Part shown: positions 35,040 through 44,506 of the stretch, one piece after another | Position numbering within the stretch: the stretch's first letter is position 1 | How the letters are laid out: the number at the start of each line of letters is the position of its first letter | Assembly (NCBI GenBank): GCA_900095095.1 | Contig: FMBT01000297.1 | Span: forward strand, 186,001 to 250,000 | Reading direction: 5' to 3' | Length of the DNA stretch: 64,000 nt | Origin: Fragilariopsis cylindrus CCMP1102 | Lineage: Eukaryota; Bacillariophyta; Bacillariophyceae; Bacillariales; Bacillariaceae | Program-made: the position numbers and the translations under genes | The notes under the pieces: generated by a model | The model's database searches: none | What the model saw: the letters and a program-made list of their open reading frames with translations, nothing else | What the model was told of the DNA's origin: nothing

Positions 35040-36092
35040 CTATCCAAAAGCAAGTGATTCTCTTGCAATTTCAATTGCATCTAATGGATCTGGGATCAAT
35101 AATCTATCTTTATTAGCAATGGGTTTTGGTGGTTCTTCTTCTTCTTCATCATCATCATCTTCATTTTGTAATATTGTTGCTGTCGATGTTGCTATCGGCG
35201 CGTTTGTTGCATCATTATTACTATTATCATTATCATTATTAATAAGACCAGCTATTTGCTGTAATTCTTCTAAGACACCATCTACAATAATAGATTCTTG
35301 CATTAAATACGAAGTGGATGGACGGCTACCACAACGATATAGTCGTATTTCACCACCACCACTACCACTGCTCTCATCATTGTTGCCATCATCACCATCA
35401 TCGTTTGACGACGATGATTGAATAATTTCAATTTGTAACATACCGGTCCGATCAATATCATATAACATTTCTAATACATAGGATGTTGGAGTTTTCTTTT
35501 TCTTTTCATTATCATTATCATTATCATCATTATCAAGAGGACTATAATTTTGTGTTGGAGTTGACATTAATTTTTGATCCGCTCTCCATGTATTCTTATC
35601 AGGTGTATTTTGCATACCCAGTAGATAAAACATTAAAAATAAACGTAATCCACCAGGTTTTAACTGTATTGCATTTATTTTTAATAATAATATTGTACCA
35701 GCTGGTAATTCATCATCATCATCCTCATCCTCGTCATCATCAACTTCTTCTATTTGGCTCTTATTATTATCATTACTATTGTTATCTTCAGTAAGTTTTG
35801 TAAAGAAATTTTTAATACCAAGAAAGATATCGTCGTCATTATTACTATTACTGTTGTCATCCGATGACGGAGACGCTGAAAGAGATGATGGCGCTTGTGT
35901 CCTTATTTTGAATCGTTGACGATCAGCACCACCACTGGCACTAGCACTAACCACCTTCTTCGTCGGATCATTGGAAAACGCCACCAATGATGGTGATGTA
36001 AATGCCGAAACGACGACGATGTTTGATAGTAGTAGTAGTGCCAAGAATGAAAATAATAATAAGATCCAAAACGTCGTCGTTGATGGTATCAT
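35040..36092 (-). CDS. Plastid-targeted protein of unknown function
   Basis: About 350 residues from ATG 36092. The N-terminus is a textbook bipartite presequence: hydrophobic TFWILLLFSFLALLLLSNIVVV, then SAFTSPS, with cleavage before Phe. After a Ser/Asn/Asp linker, the ordered body is PAGTILLLKINAIQLKPGGLRLFLMFYLLGMQNTPDKNTW, SYVLEMLYDIDRTGMLQIEI and GEIRLYRCGSRPSTSYLMQESIIVDGVLEELQQIA. The end, IPDPLDAIEIARESLAFG, may be conserved. I do not recognise the family. Confidence 0.65.
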   Translation of the reverse strand: MIPSTTTFWILLLFSFLALLLLSNIVVVSAFTSPSLVAFSNDPTKKVVSASASGGADRQRFKIRTQAPSSLSASPSSDDNSNSNNDDDIFLGIKNFFTKLTEDNNSNDNNKSQIEEVDDDEDEDDDDELPAGTILLLKINAIQLKPGGLRLFLMFYLLGMQNTPDKNTWRADQKLMSTPTQNYSPLDNDDNDNDNEKKKKTPTSYVLEMLYDIDRTGMLQIEIIQSSSSNDDGDDGNNDESSGSGGGEIRLYRCGSRPSTSYLMQESIIVDGVLEELQQIAGLINNDNDNSNNDATNAPIATSTATILQNEDDDDEEEEEPPKPIANKDRLLIPDPLDAIEIARESLAFG

Positions 36093-36749
36093 TATTGTCA
36101 CAGTTTCTTTTTGTTGTTGTCTTCTTTCTTCTTGAGTTAAAAATAAAAATTTAGTAAATTATTGGGCATACATCCCATGTCAAATGTTACAGGAACTGCG
36201 TATGTGTGACATAGAGACTATTCTGAGTTGAATTGTGTTGAATAAGTCCTCATCCTGAATAGCTGTGAGCTGCAGTCTACAGGGCTGCTATTAAGATGAG
36301 CGAGAGCAATGCATCATGCTTGTCGTGTCGTGTCGTCGATCGTCATCATCATCATCGATCGTGAAGCTGAGTTGTCGAAAATAAAATTTGTGCACGTGAT
36401 CGATGCATGTGCAGTGACACCGACCACTTCTTTGCATTTTTCCTTCAAGATTATACGCGCGAACCAAAATAGAAAGCAAGAAATGAGTGAGTCAGTCAGT
36501 CACGCAGGCTAGGAGGAGGAGGGTCCTGAGCTCTCATCTCTTACGGCGTTTTTCATCTCAAAAAATTTGTAAAATTGATGAGAAAGACCAACAACGGAAT
36601 AATACACGGTAAGAATAGTAGAAAACAGCGACATTCAAAACTACAGTACAGTCAAACACAAAAGCGAGACAAAATATAAAAATATAGTTTATTATATTCA
36701 TAAATATTCAATTCCATTCAAAACAAGACAAGACGAAACAAAGACAAAG
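36093..36749. promoter_or_regulatory. Divergent intergenic region
   Basis: This 657-bp spacer lies between the plastid protein gene (minus) and the ubiquitin-adaptor gene (plus). A gtcgtgtcgtgtcgtcgatcgtcatcatcatcatcgatcg tract with a small inverted repeat (CGATCG) lies at about 36325-36362. There is no coding signal. Confidence 0.4.
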
Positions 36750-38440
36750 ATGCAATTATTTTGTACGATCACCGCCAGTAATGGACAACGTGTACCATTA
36801 ACTATTGACGATAATGAAACAACAAAGATGACTCCAACACAATTACGAACTCAGGTATCCACAGTCACAAAAATTCCTATTACAGAATTACGTTTAATCT
36901 TTCGTGGACGGATGATTAAAGACGATGATACACTAGAACACTCAGTATTAACAGAATATAAACTGGAAAATGAGAGCGTGTTACATTGTATGGGCAAACC
37001 TGTTGTTGTTGCTGTTGCTGCAGCTGTTGTTGATTCCTCCGACAACAATACAGTATCAGGAACGACGACGTCAACTTCTTCTTCTTCTGCTGGTGCTACG
37101 GTAGATAGTAATCGTACCGTCGTACCACCTTTATCGAGACCGATGGGATCAAGATCATCCGCTGCATCTATTCCTCGATCACTTCCTATTATGAATCCGA
37201 ATGGTGATGTATCCAGCAATGTCAATAATCTGGATAATGATCCATTAAAAAAAGCATTAGTACGATTACGACAAAATAATCCACCCAGTATATATGCCAC
37301 AGGTGTGACAACATTAGAAAGGGTTTTAAAAAATATTATTGATCATCCCATGGAAGAAAAATATCGACAAGTGAAGAAACAAAATGCTGCCTTTAATAAG
37401 CGACTGGGTGGATTAATTGGTGGTCATGATTGTATGTTAGCAACAGGATTTACGGTGGATAATGATACAAGTAGTAGTGAGGAAGTATATAAATTACAAG
37501 CCACAGCACAAAAATGGACCTATTTAACAGAAAAGGCACAACAAATTGTGATTGATGCATCACAACAAGCAAAGCTTCAACAACAACAAGCACAACAACC
37601 ATCATCATCATCATTACCGGTTGGTGTTGGTGTTGGTGGAGTTCCTGCTGGTGGTGGAAATGGAGGAGCTGGTGGAATGATGCCAGGTCTTCCTGGTGGT
37701 GGACCAGGAGGAATGAATATGAATATGAATATGAATGATCCTAATATGCAAAATATGATGTCTCAAATGATGCAAAATCCGGAAGCATTAGCGACTGCAT
37801 TACAGGTACGTTAATACAATACTAATACTAATACATCCACGCGTTTCGTTTCGCTTCGTTGTTGTTATTTGTGCTGTGCTGTGCTGGAGTTTTTACTGTA
37901 CCGTATGCATGTATGCATTTGGGATGATATATGTACTGACTAACCGCATTTTCTTCCTACTATTCTTTTTTCCTTCCTTTTTTGCAATCTCATTGCATTT
38001 CTAATATTTCATTATCTTCTCCCGCGTTTTTATAATACATTACTGTATCATATTACATTTGACAGAATCCTATGATTCAACAAATGATGCAAAATGATCC
38101 AAATATTTCACCAATGATGCGTCAACAAATGGAAGCTATGTCAAACAATCCTGCTATGTTACAACAAATGACACAACGGATGCAAGATCCAACAGTACAA
38201 GCACAATTACGTCAAGCTATGGCCGCTAATGGTGGTGGTGGTGGTGCTAATGGTGGTGGTGGACCTATGGGCGGCGGCATGGGTGGGATGATGCCCAATA
38301 GTAATAATGATGCGGGAGCAGCGGCACCACCGGCGCAACAGCAGCAGCAGCAGCTACAACCACCACGCAATGATACAAATCAAACCGAAGATGATATGAT
38401 CGCGGAAGCGATTCGTCGATCATTAGAGGATGCATCATAA
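36750..38440 (+). CDS. UBL-PUB-STI1-UIM ubiquitin adaptor
   Basis: Two exons, 36750-37805 and 38066-38440 (260-bp GT-AG intron, phase 0, ALQ|NPMIQQ); 476 residues. Residues 1-82 are a ubiquitin-like domain (LRLIFRGRMIKDDDTLEHS). Residues about 165-235 form a PUB domain: LVRLRQNNPPSIYATGVTTL, NIIDHPMEEKYRQVKKQNAAF and RLGGLIGGHDCMLATGF, ending near a KWTY segment. A Gly/Met-rich stretch holds STI1-like repeats (MMQNPEALATALQNP, MMRQQMEAMSNNPAML). The C-terminus, EDDMIAEAIRRSLEDAS, is a ubiquitin-interacting motif. Known: ubiquilins pair UBL and STI1 with a UBA, and PUB domains bind the p97/Cdc48 tail. Here UIM replaces UBA and PUB is added. A role linking ubiquitin, the proteasome and Cdc48 is inferred. 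Confidence 0.85.
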
Positions 38441-38575
38441 TTGGGGTTTCAAAATATATAATGAAAGATATACATACCCAGTAAAATGATAGCGTAGAAA
38501 TACAAAGAAAAATGAAGAAGATGTAAATAATGATCGACGAAATAATAAAATAATAGGAACATTTTCCCTTCACTA

Positions 38576-39097
38576 CTAAACAAAAAAAAAGATCTTCCAG
38601 GAAAAATTACAAAGAAAAGTGAAAACATCATTAATAAATAGCATTATGAATGAACTTTCTCTCTCTTCTTTATTTTTACAAACTGCAATTGTAACCGAGA
38701 GATCGACATCTACCGCACCGGGCGGAATCGTGTCCTCGTCCCGATGTTGATTCCATAACAGGAGGTCTACCATCAAGTTGATCTTTTCGTACCGGAAACT
38801 TTCTTCATTACAACTTCTACACGCTTGTTTTTCTCCCTTCCAACAGTATGCGCTCGTCCAACCATTATGGCATCCCGCACATTTGAAAGTTCCAAAGTAT
38901 CGACACGTGTGTCTTCCTGCAGACATCTTGTGGGGGTGTCCACAATCACATTCTGATGATAAACTCTGGCTGCTTTTTTTTCTGATACTACTATCGTCAC
39001 GACTGTGACGATCACATGTTCGGTAGTTTTGCATGTACGAGTCAAGTTCATCCCTTACATCATCATCGTATCCGCCGTTTATATAATAATCATTCAT
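38576..39097 (-). CDS. 3CxxC-type zinc-ribbon protein, ends uncertain
   Basis: From ATG 39097 the frame gives 173 residues. Its core is ECDCGHPHKMSAGRHTCRYF, GTFKCAGCHNGWTSAYCW and QACRSC. This spacing of CxxC pairs after an F-x-C-x2-C-x3-W start resembles the 3CxxC zinc-binding domain (RTP/ZAR1-like). A 33-bp unit encoding NDYYINGGYDD is duplicated just before. The frame is open upstream to about 39285 without an ATG and contains KGFEILGTPCWTKNDSNS, which looks like protein. So the start, a lost base, or an upstream exon remains unsettled. The hydrophobic end (IMLFINDVFTFLCNFSWKIFFFV) may be past a missed splice site. It is very close to the CCCH-HARP gene, which is read in the same direction. 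Confidence 0.55.
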   Translation of the reverse strand: MNDYYINGGYDDDVRDELDSYMQNYRTCDRHSRDDSSIRKKSSQSLSSECDCGHPHKMSAGRHTCRYFGTFKCAGCHNGWTSAYCWKGEKQACRSCNEESFRYEKINLMVDLLLWNQHRDEDTIPPGAVDVDLSVTIAVCKNKEERESSFIMLFINDVFTFLCNFSWKIFFFV

Positions 39098-39319
39098 TAC
39101 ATCATCATCGTATCCGCCGTTTATATAATAATCATTGCCAGAATCATCATCATAATCAAAACCATCATTGAGCCGCGGTCGCTTGAAATCTCCACAACTT
39201 GATGCATCGATCGTCGGAGAATTGGAATCATTTTTTGTCCAACAAGGCGTACCAAGGATTTCAAAACCTTTTCGAGTTTATTAGATTTGTCAAAGTTTCC
39301 GGCAGCGAATTTCGACAAC

Positions 39320-40678
39320 TCATTCATTTATTGTTACTTCTACTTCCATGTCGTCAGCATTGTCTGTAAGGTCGATTACTTCATCATGCTCGTCATTTAT
39401 CTCTTCAGAAGTGGCAGTAAGACTATTCTTTATTGTGGCATCTGCATCTTGGTCGTCGTAGAATAAACCATAGACAAATTTCGTTAGATTGGAAATGGTA
39501 CTAAGACGTTTTGTTGCGTTGTAACCAAGTGGGACCAGAATATCGATTAGAGAAGGTAATGCAAATAAATCAACCGTCCATACCTTAGAAGTTGGATCGT
39601 ACGAACGTTGAGTGGGTGGAAGCATTTTAAAGGCAGAAACAATCTTTGTATCATATAAGAATGTCGCATCGAAAGATCCCACCGAATTATTGTTGTTGAG
39701 ATAGATATCAATCGACAATTTGATTGCATCAGATGCTGAAGAATCTCCGTATGCTTTCGTGATTTGTAATGCTCGATCCTTCAATTCGTCGGATGCAGTC
39801 CTACCCATATGCTCGTACAAATCAATACAATCGGGTAAGCTTTCGATTGGTGCAGTCCAGCAACCTTTTCTACCGCCCATATTCGGATTCCAAGCTCTAC
39901 CCTTGATATATACCTTGATTGCCTCAATAACTTTGACATTATATCCAAATTCCCATACAACCAATCCATCCTTAATTAACAAATTGATATCATGTTTGCG
40001 ATAAAACAAATTAAGATATATTTCTGGATATTTTGTATCATTGGGTTCATCCTTCATTTTTGGTTTCGATGATGTCGGTGGTTTACAAAATATAGAAGCT
40101 AATTTCTTCACGGTAGTCGGTTGTTCTGTTTTCTCTTCATTTCCTTTATCTGGATTGTCCGTCTTACAGAGAATGATTTCAGTCGAGACAACAATGCTCT
40201 TTTTACCATCTCTGGGACGTTTCATCTGTGAAGGTGGACTGACAAGAATTCCATCGTTGGTCATTTTACAAAAAACATGATTAGTGTCATCATCGTCATC
40301 ATCGTCATCATCGTCATCATCATCGTCATCATCATCATCATCATATTGAGATGTTATCTTTGTTGTTGGCGGTGATAGCGAAGACGCAGTAGTAATGATA
40401 TGCTTGTAGGTACAGGACATTCCTTTGTCGCAGTTGCCTCGATTCCACCAAATATAACATACTCCCAACGGAGCTGGACCTGATCGATTAGTCGCCGCTA
40501 CTTGACTTGTCTTACTTGGAGTAGTAATGATTGCAGACTTATTCTTCACGATGTGCCGGTAAGTGCAGGAATTTCCGTAGGGACAGAATCCAGTACCTTG
40601 AAATTTGTAACATACGCCACCACCGCCACCGCCACCGCCGCTATCGTACGACGAAGATTTGCCGTACTTGTAGGACAT
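39320..40678 (-). CDS. CCCH zinc-finger protein with HARP-like domains and a SUMO-interacting motif
   Basis: 452 residues from ATG 40678. Two CCCH fingers with C-x8-C-x5-C-x3-H spacing lie at about 23-42 and 74-93. A run of about 19 Asp follows. The C-terminal half holds two HARP-like units. The first is about 226-292 (DGLVVWEFGYNVKVIEAIK, AWNPNMGGRKGCWTAPIESL) and the second about 336-388 (FLYDTKIVSAFKMLP, YDPTSKVWTVDL, ALPSLIDILVPLGY). Known: HARP domains in SMARCAL1 bind branched, fork-like DNA and read Y-D-x-x-x-K-x-W. No helicase is attached. The tail, DEVIDLTDNADD, is a classical SUMO-interacting motif (VIDLT). Its stop codon overlaps an ORF (ATG 39327) that runs toward the zinc-ribbon region. 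It is divergent from amidoligase copy 1. Confidence 0.72.
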   Translation of the reverse strand: MSYKYGKSSSYDSGGGGGGGGVCYKFQGTGFCPYGNSCTYRHIVKNKSAIITTPSKTSQVAATNRSGPAPLGVCYIWWNRGNCDKGMSCTYKHIITTASSLSPPTTKITSQYDDDDDDDDDDDDDDDDDDDTNHVFCKMTNDGILVSPPSQMKRPRDGKKSIVVSTEIILCKTDNPDKGNEEKTEQPTTVKKLASIFCKPPTSSKPKMKDEPNDTKYPEIYLNLFYRKHDINLLIKDGLVVWEFGYNVKVIEAIKVYIKGRAWNPNMGGRKGCWTAPIESLPDCIDLYEHMGRTASDELKDRALQITKAYGDSSASDAIKLSIDIYLNNNNSVGSFDATFLYDTKIVSAFKMLPPTQRSYDPTSKVWTVDLFALPSLIDILVPLGYNATKRLSTISNLTKFVYGLFYDDQDADATIKNSLTATSEEINDEHDEVIDLTDNADDMEVEVTINE

Positions 40679-41225
40679 TTTCTTGAAATATTTTTGTTCG
40701 ATCGTTGAGTTGATTTGACGATCCACTATAGCTAATCGTCAATAAGTGTTCCAACAGAAGGTGCAGGTAGTGTCGTATCTTTTGCTTTTGTACGGCATAT
40801 ATGTGATACAGCCAGCTGACATGCAATTTACTTGTATGATGTGAGATGTGAGGTACAGTCGTAGGTGCGTAGGTGAGCGGATTTGTGATGTTTGTTTTGT
40901 GAACCAATGCCAATGATGAGATCTTGGTATCTTTTGCCTCGACTCGTACGATCCAATTATACTGTAGCGCGAAGAGCTGACGAGTCCTCTATAAAGGCCT
41001 AATGTAGTCTTGGAAAGTGTCATCGCTAAATTAAATTTAGTTCGATTCTTTCACCTGAGTTTAAAGTTACTTCACTCATAACTTATCTTGCATGATATTA
41101 TGATATACTTTCAAGTCAACCTTCCTTCATAGAAAGCTCAACATCTTCTGCATCTTACCTACTATCTGATCTTCACTCCACGCTTATAGAAAGACGGCAT
41201 TGCAATATTGCAACGCATTGAAACA
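40679..41225. promoter_or_regulatory. Divergent intergenic region with duplicated block
   Basis: This 547-bp spacer lies between the CCCH-HARP gene and amidoligase copy 1. It includes the 56-bp block (40905-40960) that recurs upstream of amidoligase copy 2. Confidence 0.55.
40905..40960 (+). repeat. 56-bp upstream block, copy 1
   Basis: It begins caatgccaatgatgagatct and ends cgatccaattat. It differs from the block at 48104-48159 at two positions. It has the same orientation relative to the downstream amidoligase (266 bp to the ATG). Confidence 0.85.
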
Positions 41226-42695
41226 ATGGCAATAGCAAGAAGAGGCAATATGAATAGACGGCGTACCGTTAAAGCTGCTCCCTATCGCAGGTCGAAAGTA
41301 GTCCCTCAACCAATCAAACGAAATAGGGTGTGCTTTTGGGAGTACGGAAATGATTACGATGAAAAAAATGGAAAATGGACTCTCTTCGTTGATATTATTT
41401 CTGGAAATTCTGACCTCATTGATTTCGTCGAATTTCGATTCTCATCAACCGGAATAACACACACTATATATAGTCGTTTCCCTGTAACTCTGAGTGATGG
41501 CACGATCGTTCATCGATTTCTTTTTCGCGGAGAATTTCCAAGCTTTAGAAAGATCACTATTTATGTAATCGGACGTAGCGACCAGGCTGTCAAACGAAGA
41601 GGATTTCGGGCCAAAATGAAAGACTTTCGATCGGAGCCGTTGATGTTTCGTGAAACACGGAAAATTCGACCTAACTATATCACTGCTCCGAACATTGATT
41701 TTGGTGTGGAGTTTGAGATGTCTTGTTCGAGAGGAACAGATCAAAGTTATATCTCCCAATACATTAGGACTAATGCTGGTGTTTGTGTAAAAGATTCTAT
41801 GGACGATTATCGAGGGGGAAGGGAACAATATAATGGTTGGAAATTGGTTCCTGATAGCTCTGTTGTATGTTCGATTTCGTCACCAAACTGCAGTAGATTT
41901 GAATTAGTGTCACCCATTCTGAATGGTGAAGATGGATTAGGTCAATGCAATAGGGTCCTCAAAGCGGCGAAGGAAAGTGGTACCATTTCTCTTAACACAT
42001 CTATGGCATTTCACGTTCATGTTAATGTGGGAAATCTTAGTCTTGAACAATTGAAAAATGTATGTTTAAATTATGTCAAATACGAAGAGGAAATCGATAC
42101 GTTCATGCCACCATCACGCAGGGATAATCGCAATGAATTTTGTATCAGTAACCGAGATGCCATCAAACAACATGGAAATGGAAGAAAACACAGCGCTATT
42201 ATTAACTGTCGGAGTCTTTGTGAGCTCTGCGACTTAATAAATCCAAGCGAATTTAATCCAAAGGGACCTCGTTACTACAAGCTCAATCTTCAAAACCTAA
42301 AACATAATCGTCAAACCACGATAGAGTTTCGTCAGCACTCCTGTACAAGTAATTTTAGTAAAGTAGAAGCGTGGGTTCGATTTTGCACAACGCTCGTTCA
42401 TAATTCCACATATCGTCCTCAGTCTCTAAAGCCTTGTGACGATCCGTTTGAGTTACTTTTTGATACAGTTATCCAGGATATCAAGCTAAAAGATTACTAT
42501 CGACGGCGCAAAAATGATGTTTTTGAGGAGGTCAAAAACGATTACGATGAGAGGGTTTGTCGTGAGAAGTTGTTTGATGGTGATAGTGGCCATAATCATG
42601 GACAATGCTGTGGAGGATGTGAAGACGGACACGCATGTGAGAGATCGCCCATTGAAAGGCTTACACGGTCACTAATACAGCTAGCTAGCCGGTAA
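41226..42695 (+). CDS. Amidoligase-like protein, copy 1
   Basis: 489 residues from ATG 41226; an upstream in-frame TTG is ignored. The basic start (NMNRRRTVKAAPYRRSK) is followed by a compact N-terminal unit, CFWEYGNDYDEKNGKWTLF...FVEFRFSS...FRKITIYVIG, possibly a YEATS-like beta sandwich (weak). From about 160 comes an amidoligase (COOH-NH2 ligase) domain: NIDFGVEFEMSCS, GWKLVPDSSVVC, RFELVSPILNGEDGL, MAFHVHVNVGNLS and TTIEFRQHS. These hold the acidic and His residues expected to bind ATP and metal. A Cys/His tail, GQCCGGCEDGHACE, ends the fold. Known family chemistry: ATP-dependent amide bond formation on metabolites or peptides. It is divergent from the CCCH-HARP gene. Confidence 0.78.
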   Translation: MAIARRGNMNRRRTVKAAPYRRSKVVPQPIKRNRVCFWEYGNDYDEKNGKWTLFVDIISGNSDLIDFVEFRFSSTGITHTIYSRFPVTLSDGTIVHRFLFRGEFPSFRKITIYVIGRSDQAVKRRGFRAKMKDFRSEPLMFRETRKIRPNYITAPNIDFGVEFEMSCSRGTDQSYISQYIRTNAGVCVKDSMDDYRGGREQYNGWKLVPDSSVVCSISSPNCSRFELVSPILNGEDGLGQCNRVLKAAKESGTISLNTSMAFHVHVNVGNLSLEQLKNVCLNYVKYEEEIDTFMPPSRRDNRNEFCISNRDAIKQHGNGRKHSAIINCRSLCELCDLINPSEFNPKGPRYYKLNLQNLKHNRQTTIEFRQHSCTSNFSKVEAWVRFCTTLVHNSTYRPQSLKPCDDPFELLFDTVIQDIKLKDYYRRRKNDVFEEVKNDYDERVCREKLFDGDSGHNHGQCCGGCEDGHACERSPIERLTRSLIQLASR

Positions 42696-44506
42696 ACTAC
42701 TTGGTAACCACCGAAACATATGTACATACAAACATACATACTATACAAAATCATAATAAAGCTTATGAGTAGATGATATGATTATCTGGAAAGTCCTTCT
42801 TATTTTATATACTACTTAAAGCTTATAGACTCGTTTTGGTATTAATCATACTTTTAAACTCCGCTCGTACTACTAGCAGGTATTGATGTGTTTTGTGAGG
42901 CCAATTCCTATACGCATCCTTGAGAATTGGAAGAGAGACACAGGATCACCTTTGTTGCATGCGTGTTTCAGCGACCAAATTTATGACGACCGTTTCTGCT
43001 GTACAGTAAGATTTGAGTATACCGTTGATAACAGGCAGTGCGATAATAGAATCCAACAAGAACGGGCATGGAATGGAAAATGGAATACGGGATGGCATGA
43101 AATGCCGACTCAAGCCTTAGTTCTATGGTTGTTGTTGTTGATGATGTTGTTGTTGGTGTTGTTGTTGCTGCTGTTGTTTTCTTCCTCGTTTGGATGATGA
43201 TTTGTAACTTGATTGTTACGTTCGCCGCGTATAATACTCTCTCTATTGGTGCTGCCATCCACTAGCGATTCGATTTTATTCTATTCTATTATATTGCTTG
43301 GATTTGTTACTGGAATGCTTCGAGATATTATACTACCTCTTGTCTCTGCTTCTCGTTGTGCTGGAACCTAACTTCACTTAACTAACGTTGTGCTAGTTCG
43401 TTCGAAACCCTTCGGTTCGGAGATCGGTTACCTCGGGTACCAGGCTTGCTTGTTTCAGGGGGCAGTTTTCAAACATTCTCTCTGGGTGCATTGTTTTGTG
43501 TTGATGGTGGTTTGGTGGTTCGAGGAAAGAAGAAGAAAACGAACAACAAAGCAAAGAAAGAGAGGGACTGGCAAATCCGAAGCGCGGGTTTTGGTACAGC
43601 GAAAACAAGAAAAACAATGGTTCGTATTGAGTAGTATTTGTTCCGATCTGATTCCAGCCCGATTCCACTCCAATCCTTGTCTTCTCATCCTATCGCAGCG
43701 CAGTGGCAAAATACGTGTCTAGTGGTCGGAATACCCCATGGATCCAATCGAACCAATCAATCGACGATGATGACGAACAAGCAAATTTTGGAACTGCATA
43801 AGCAGGAGCCGGTACTACCACCTCACTGTGAATACCGTCATCATGGGTAGAGATACCAACAATACAGGATGCAAATTATGGAACGGACATGTATATTCGA
43901 TCCTTGTTGTGTACGATCAAAACGACAACAAAACAAAAAATTCATTAGTATTTGATGGCTTCATTTACGATGGAGTAGTCCTACAACAAATCGGGATTAT
44001 TAAAAGTAGGATGCAGATTCTATATGCGGCAATTGTCGTATTTTATTGGTCTGAGTAAAAAATTGCAAAAGATACTTATTTCGTGTTGGGATTTGTCGTC
44101 GATGGTAAACAAACTTGGTCGTGGAGACAAAATATAAAAGCAGTTAACCATAAAGCAGCAACCATGAAGCGCAACCATAAATGGCGCTGGAGCGATTAGT
44201 TCGTACTACCAACTGCTTACCACTATTATTGTGAGATGCCGACAATGAATGATGCTTTGTGGATTTGATTTCGCACACATTTTACGATCGAAAACACAAC
44301 AGCAAACAAAGGAGGCCGATGGTATACTTATACTAGTTTAATTTGTGGATAAGGATATGAATGTAGTGATTTCAATAAAAGTAATCGTAACATATCCATA
44401 GTAGTATTTTCTTTTGTATAGGAGTACCGGGCAACGGATGGGAATGTTCCAGTAAGTAAGTACGCAAATAATTAATTGTACAATATTCAATTCAGTTCAC
44501 TTCACT
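42696..44506. other. Intergenic region
   Basis: About 1.8 kb with a GTT/GAT simple repeat at about 43125-43175. Several open frames of 60-110 codons overlap in all directions near 43390-43720 and lack protein-like composition. Nothing else was recognised. Confidence 0.4.

Noticed and set aside
43390-43850. Cluster of overlapping open frames on both strands
   Set aside because: None has protein-like composition or a recognisable motif, and all overlap each other.
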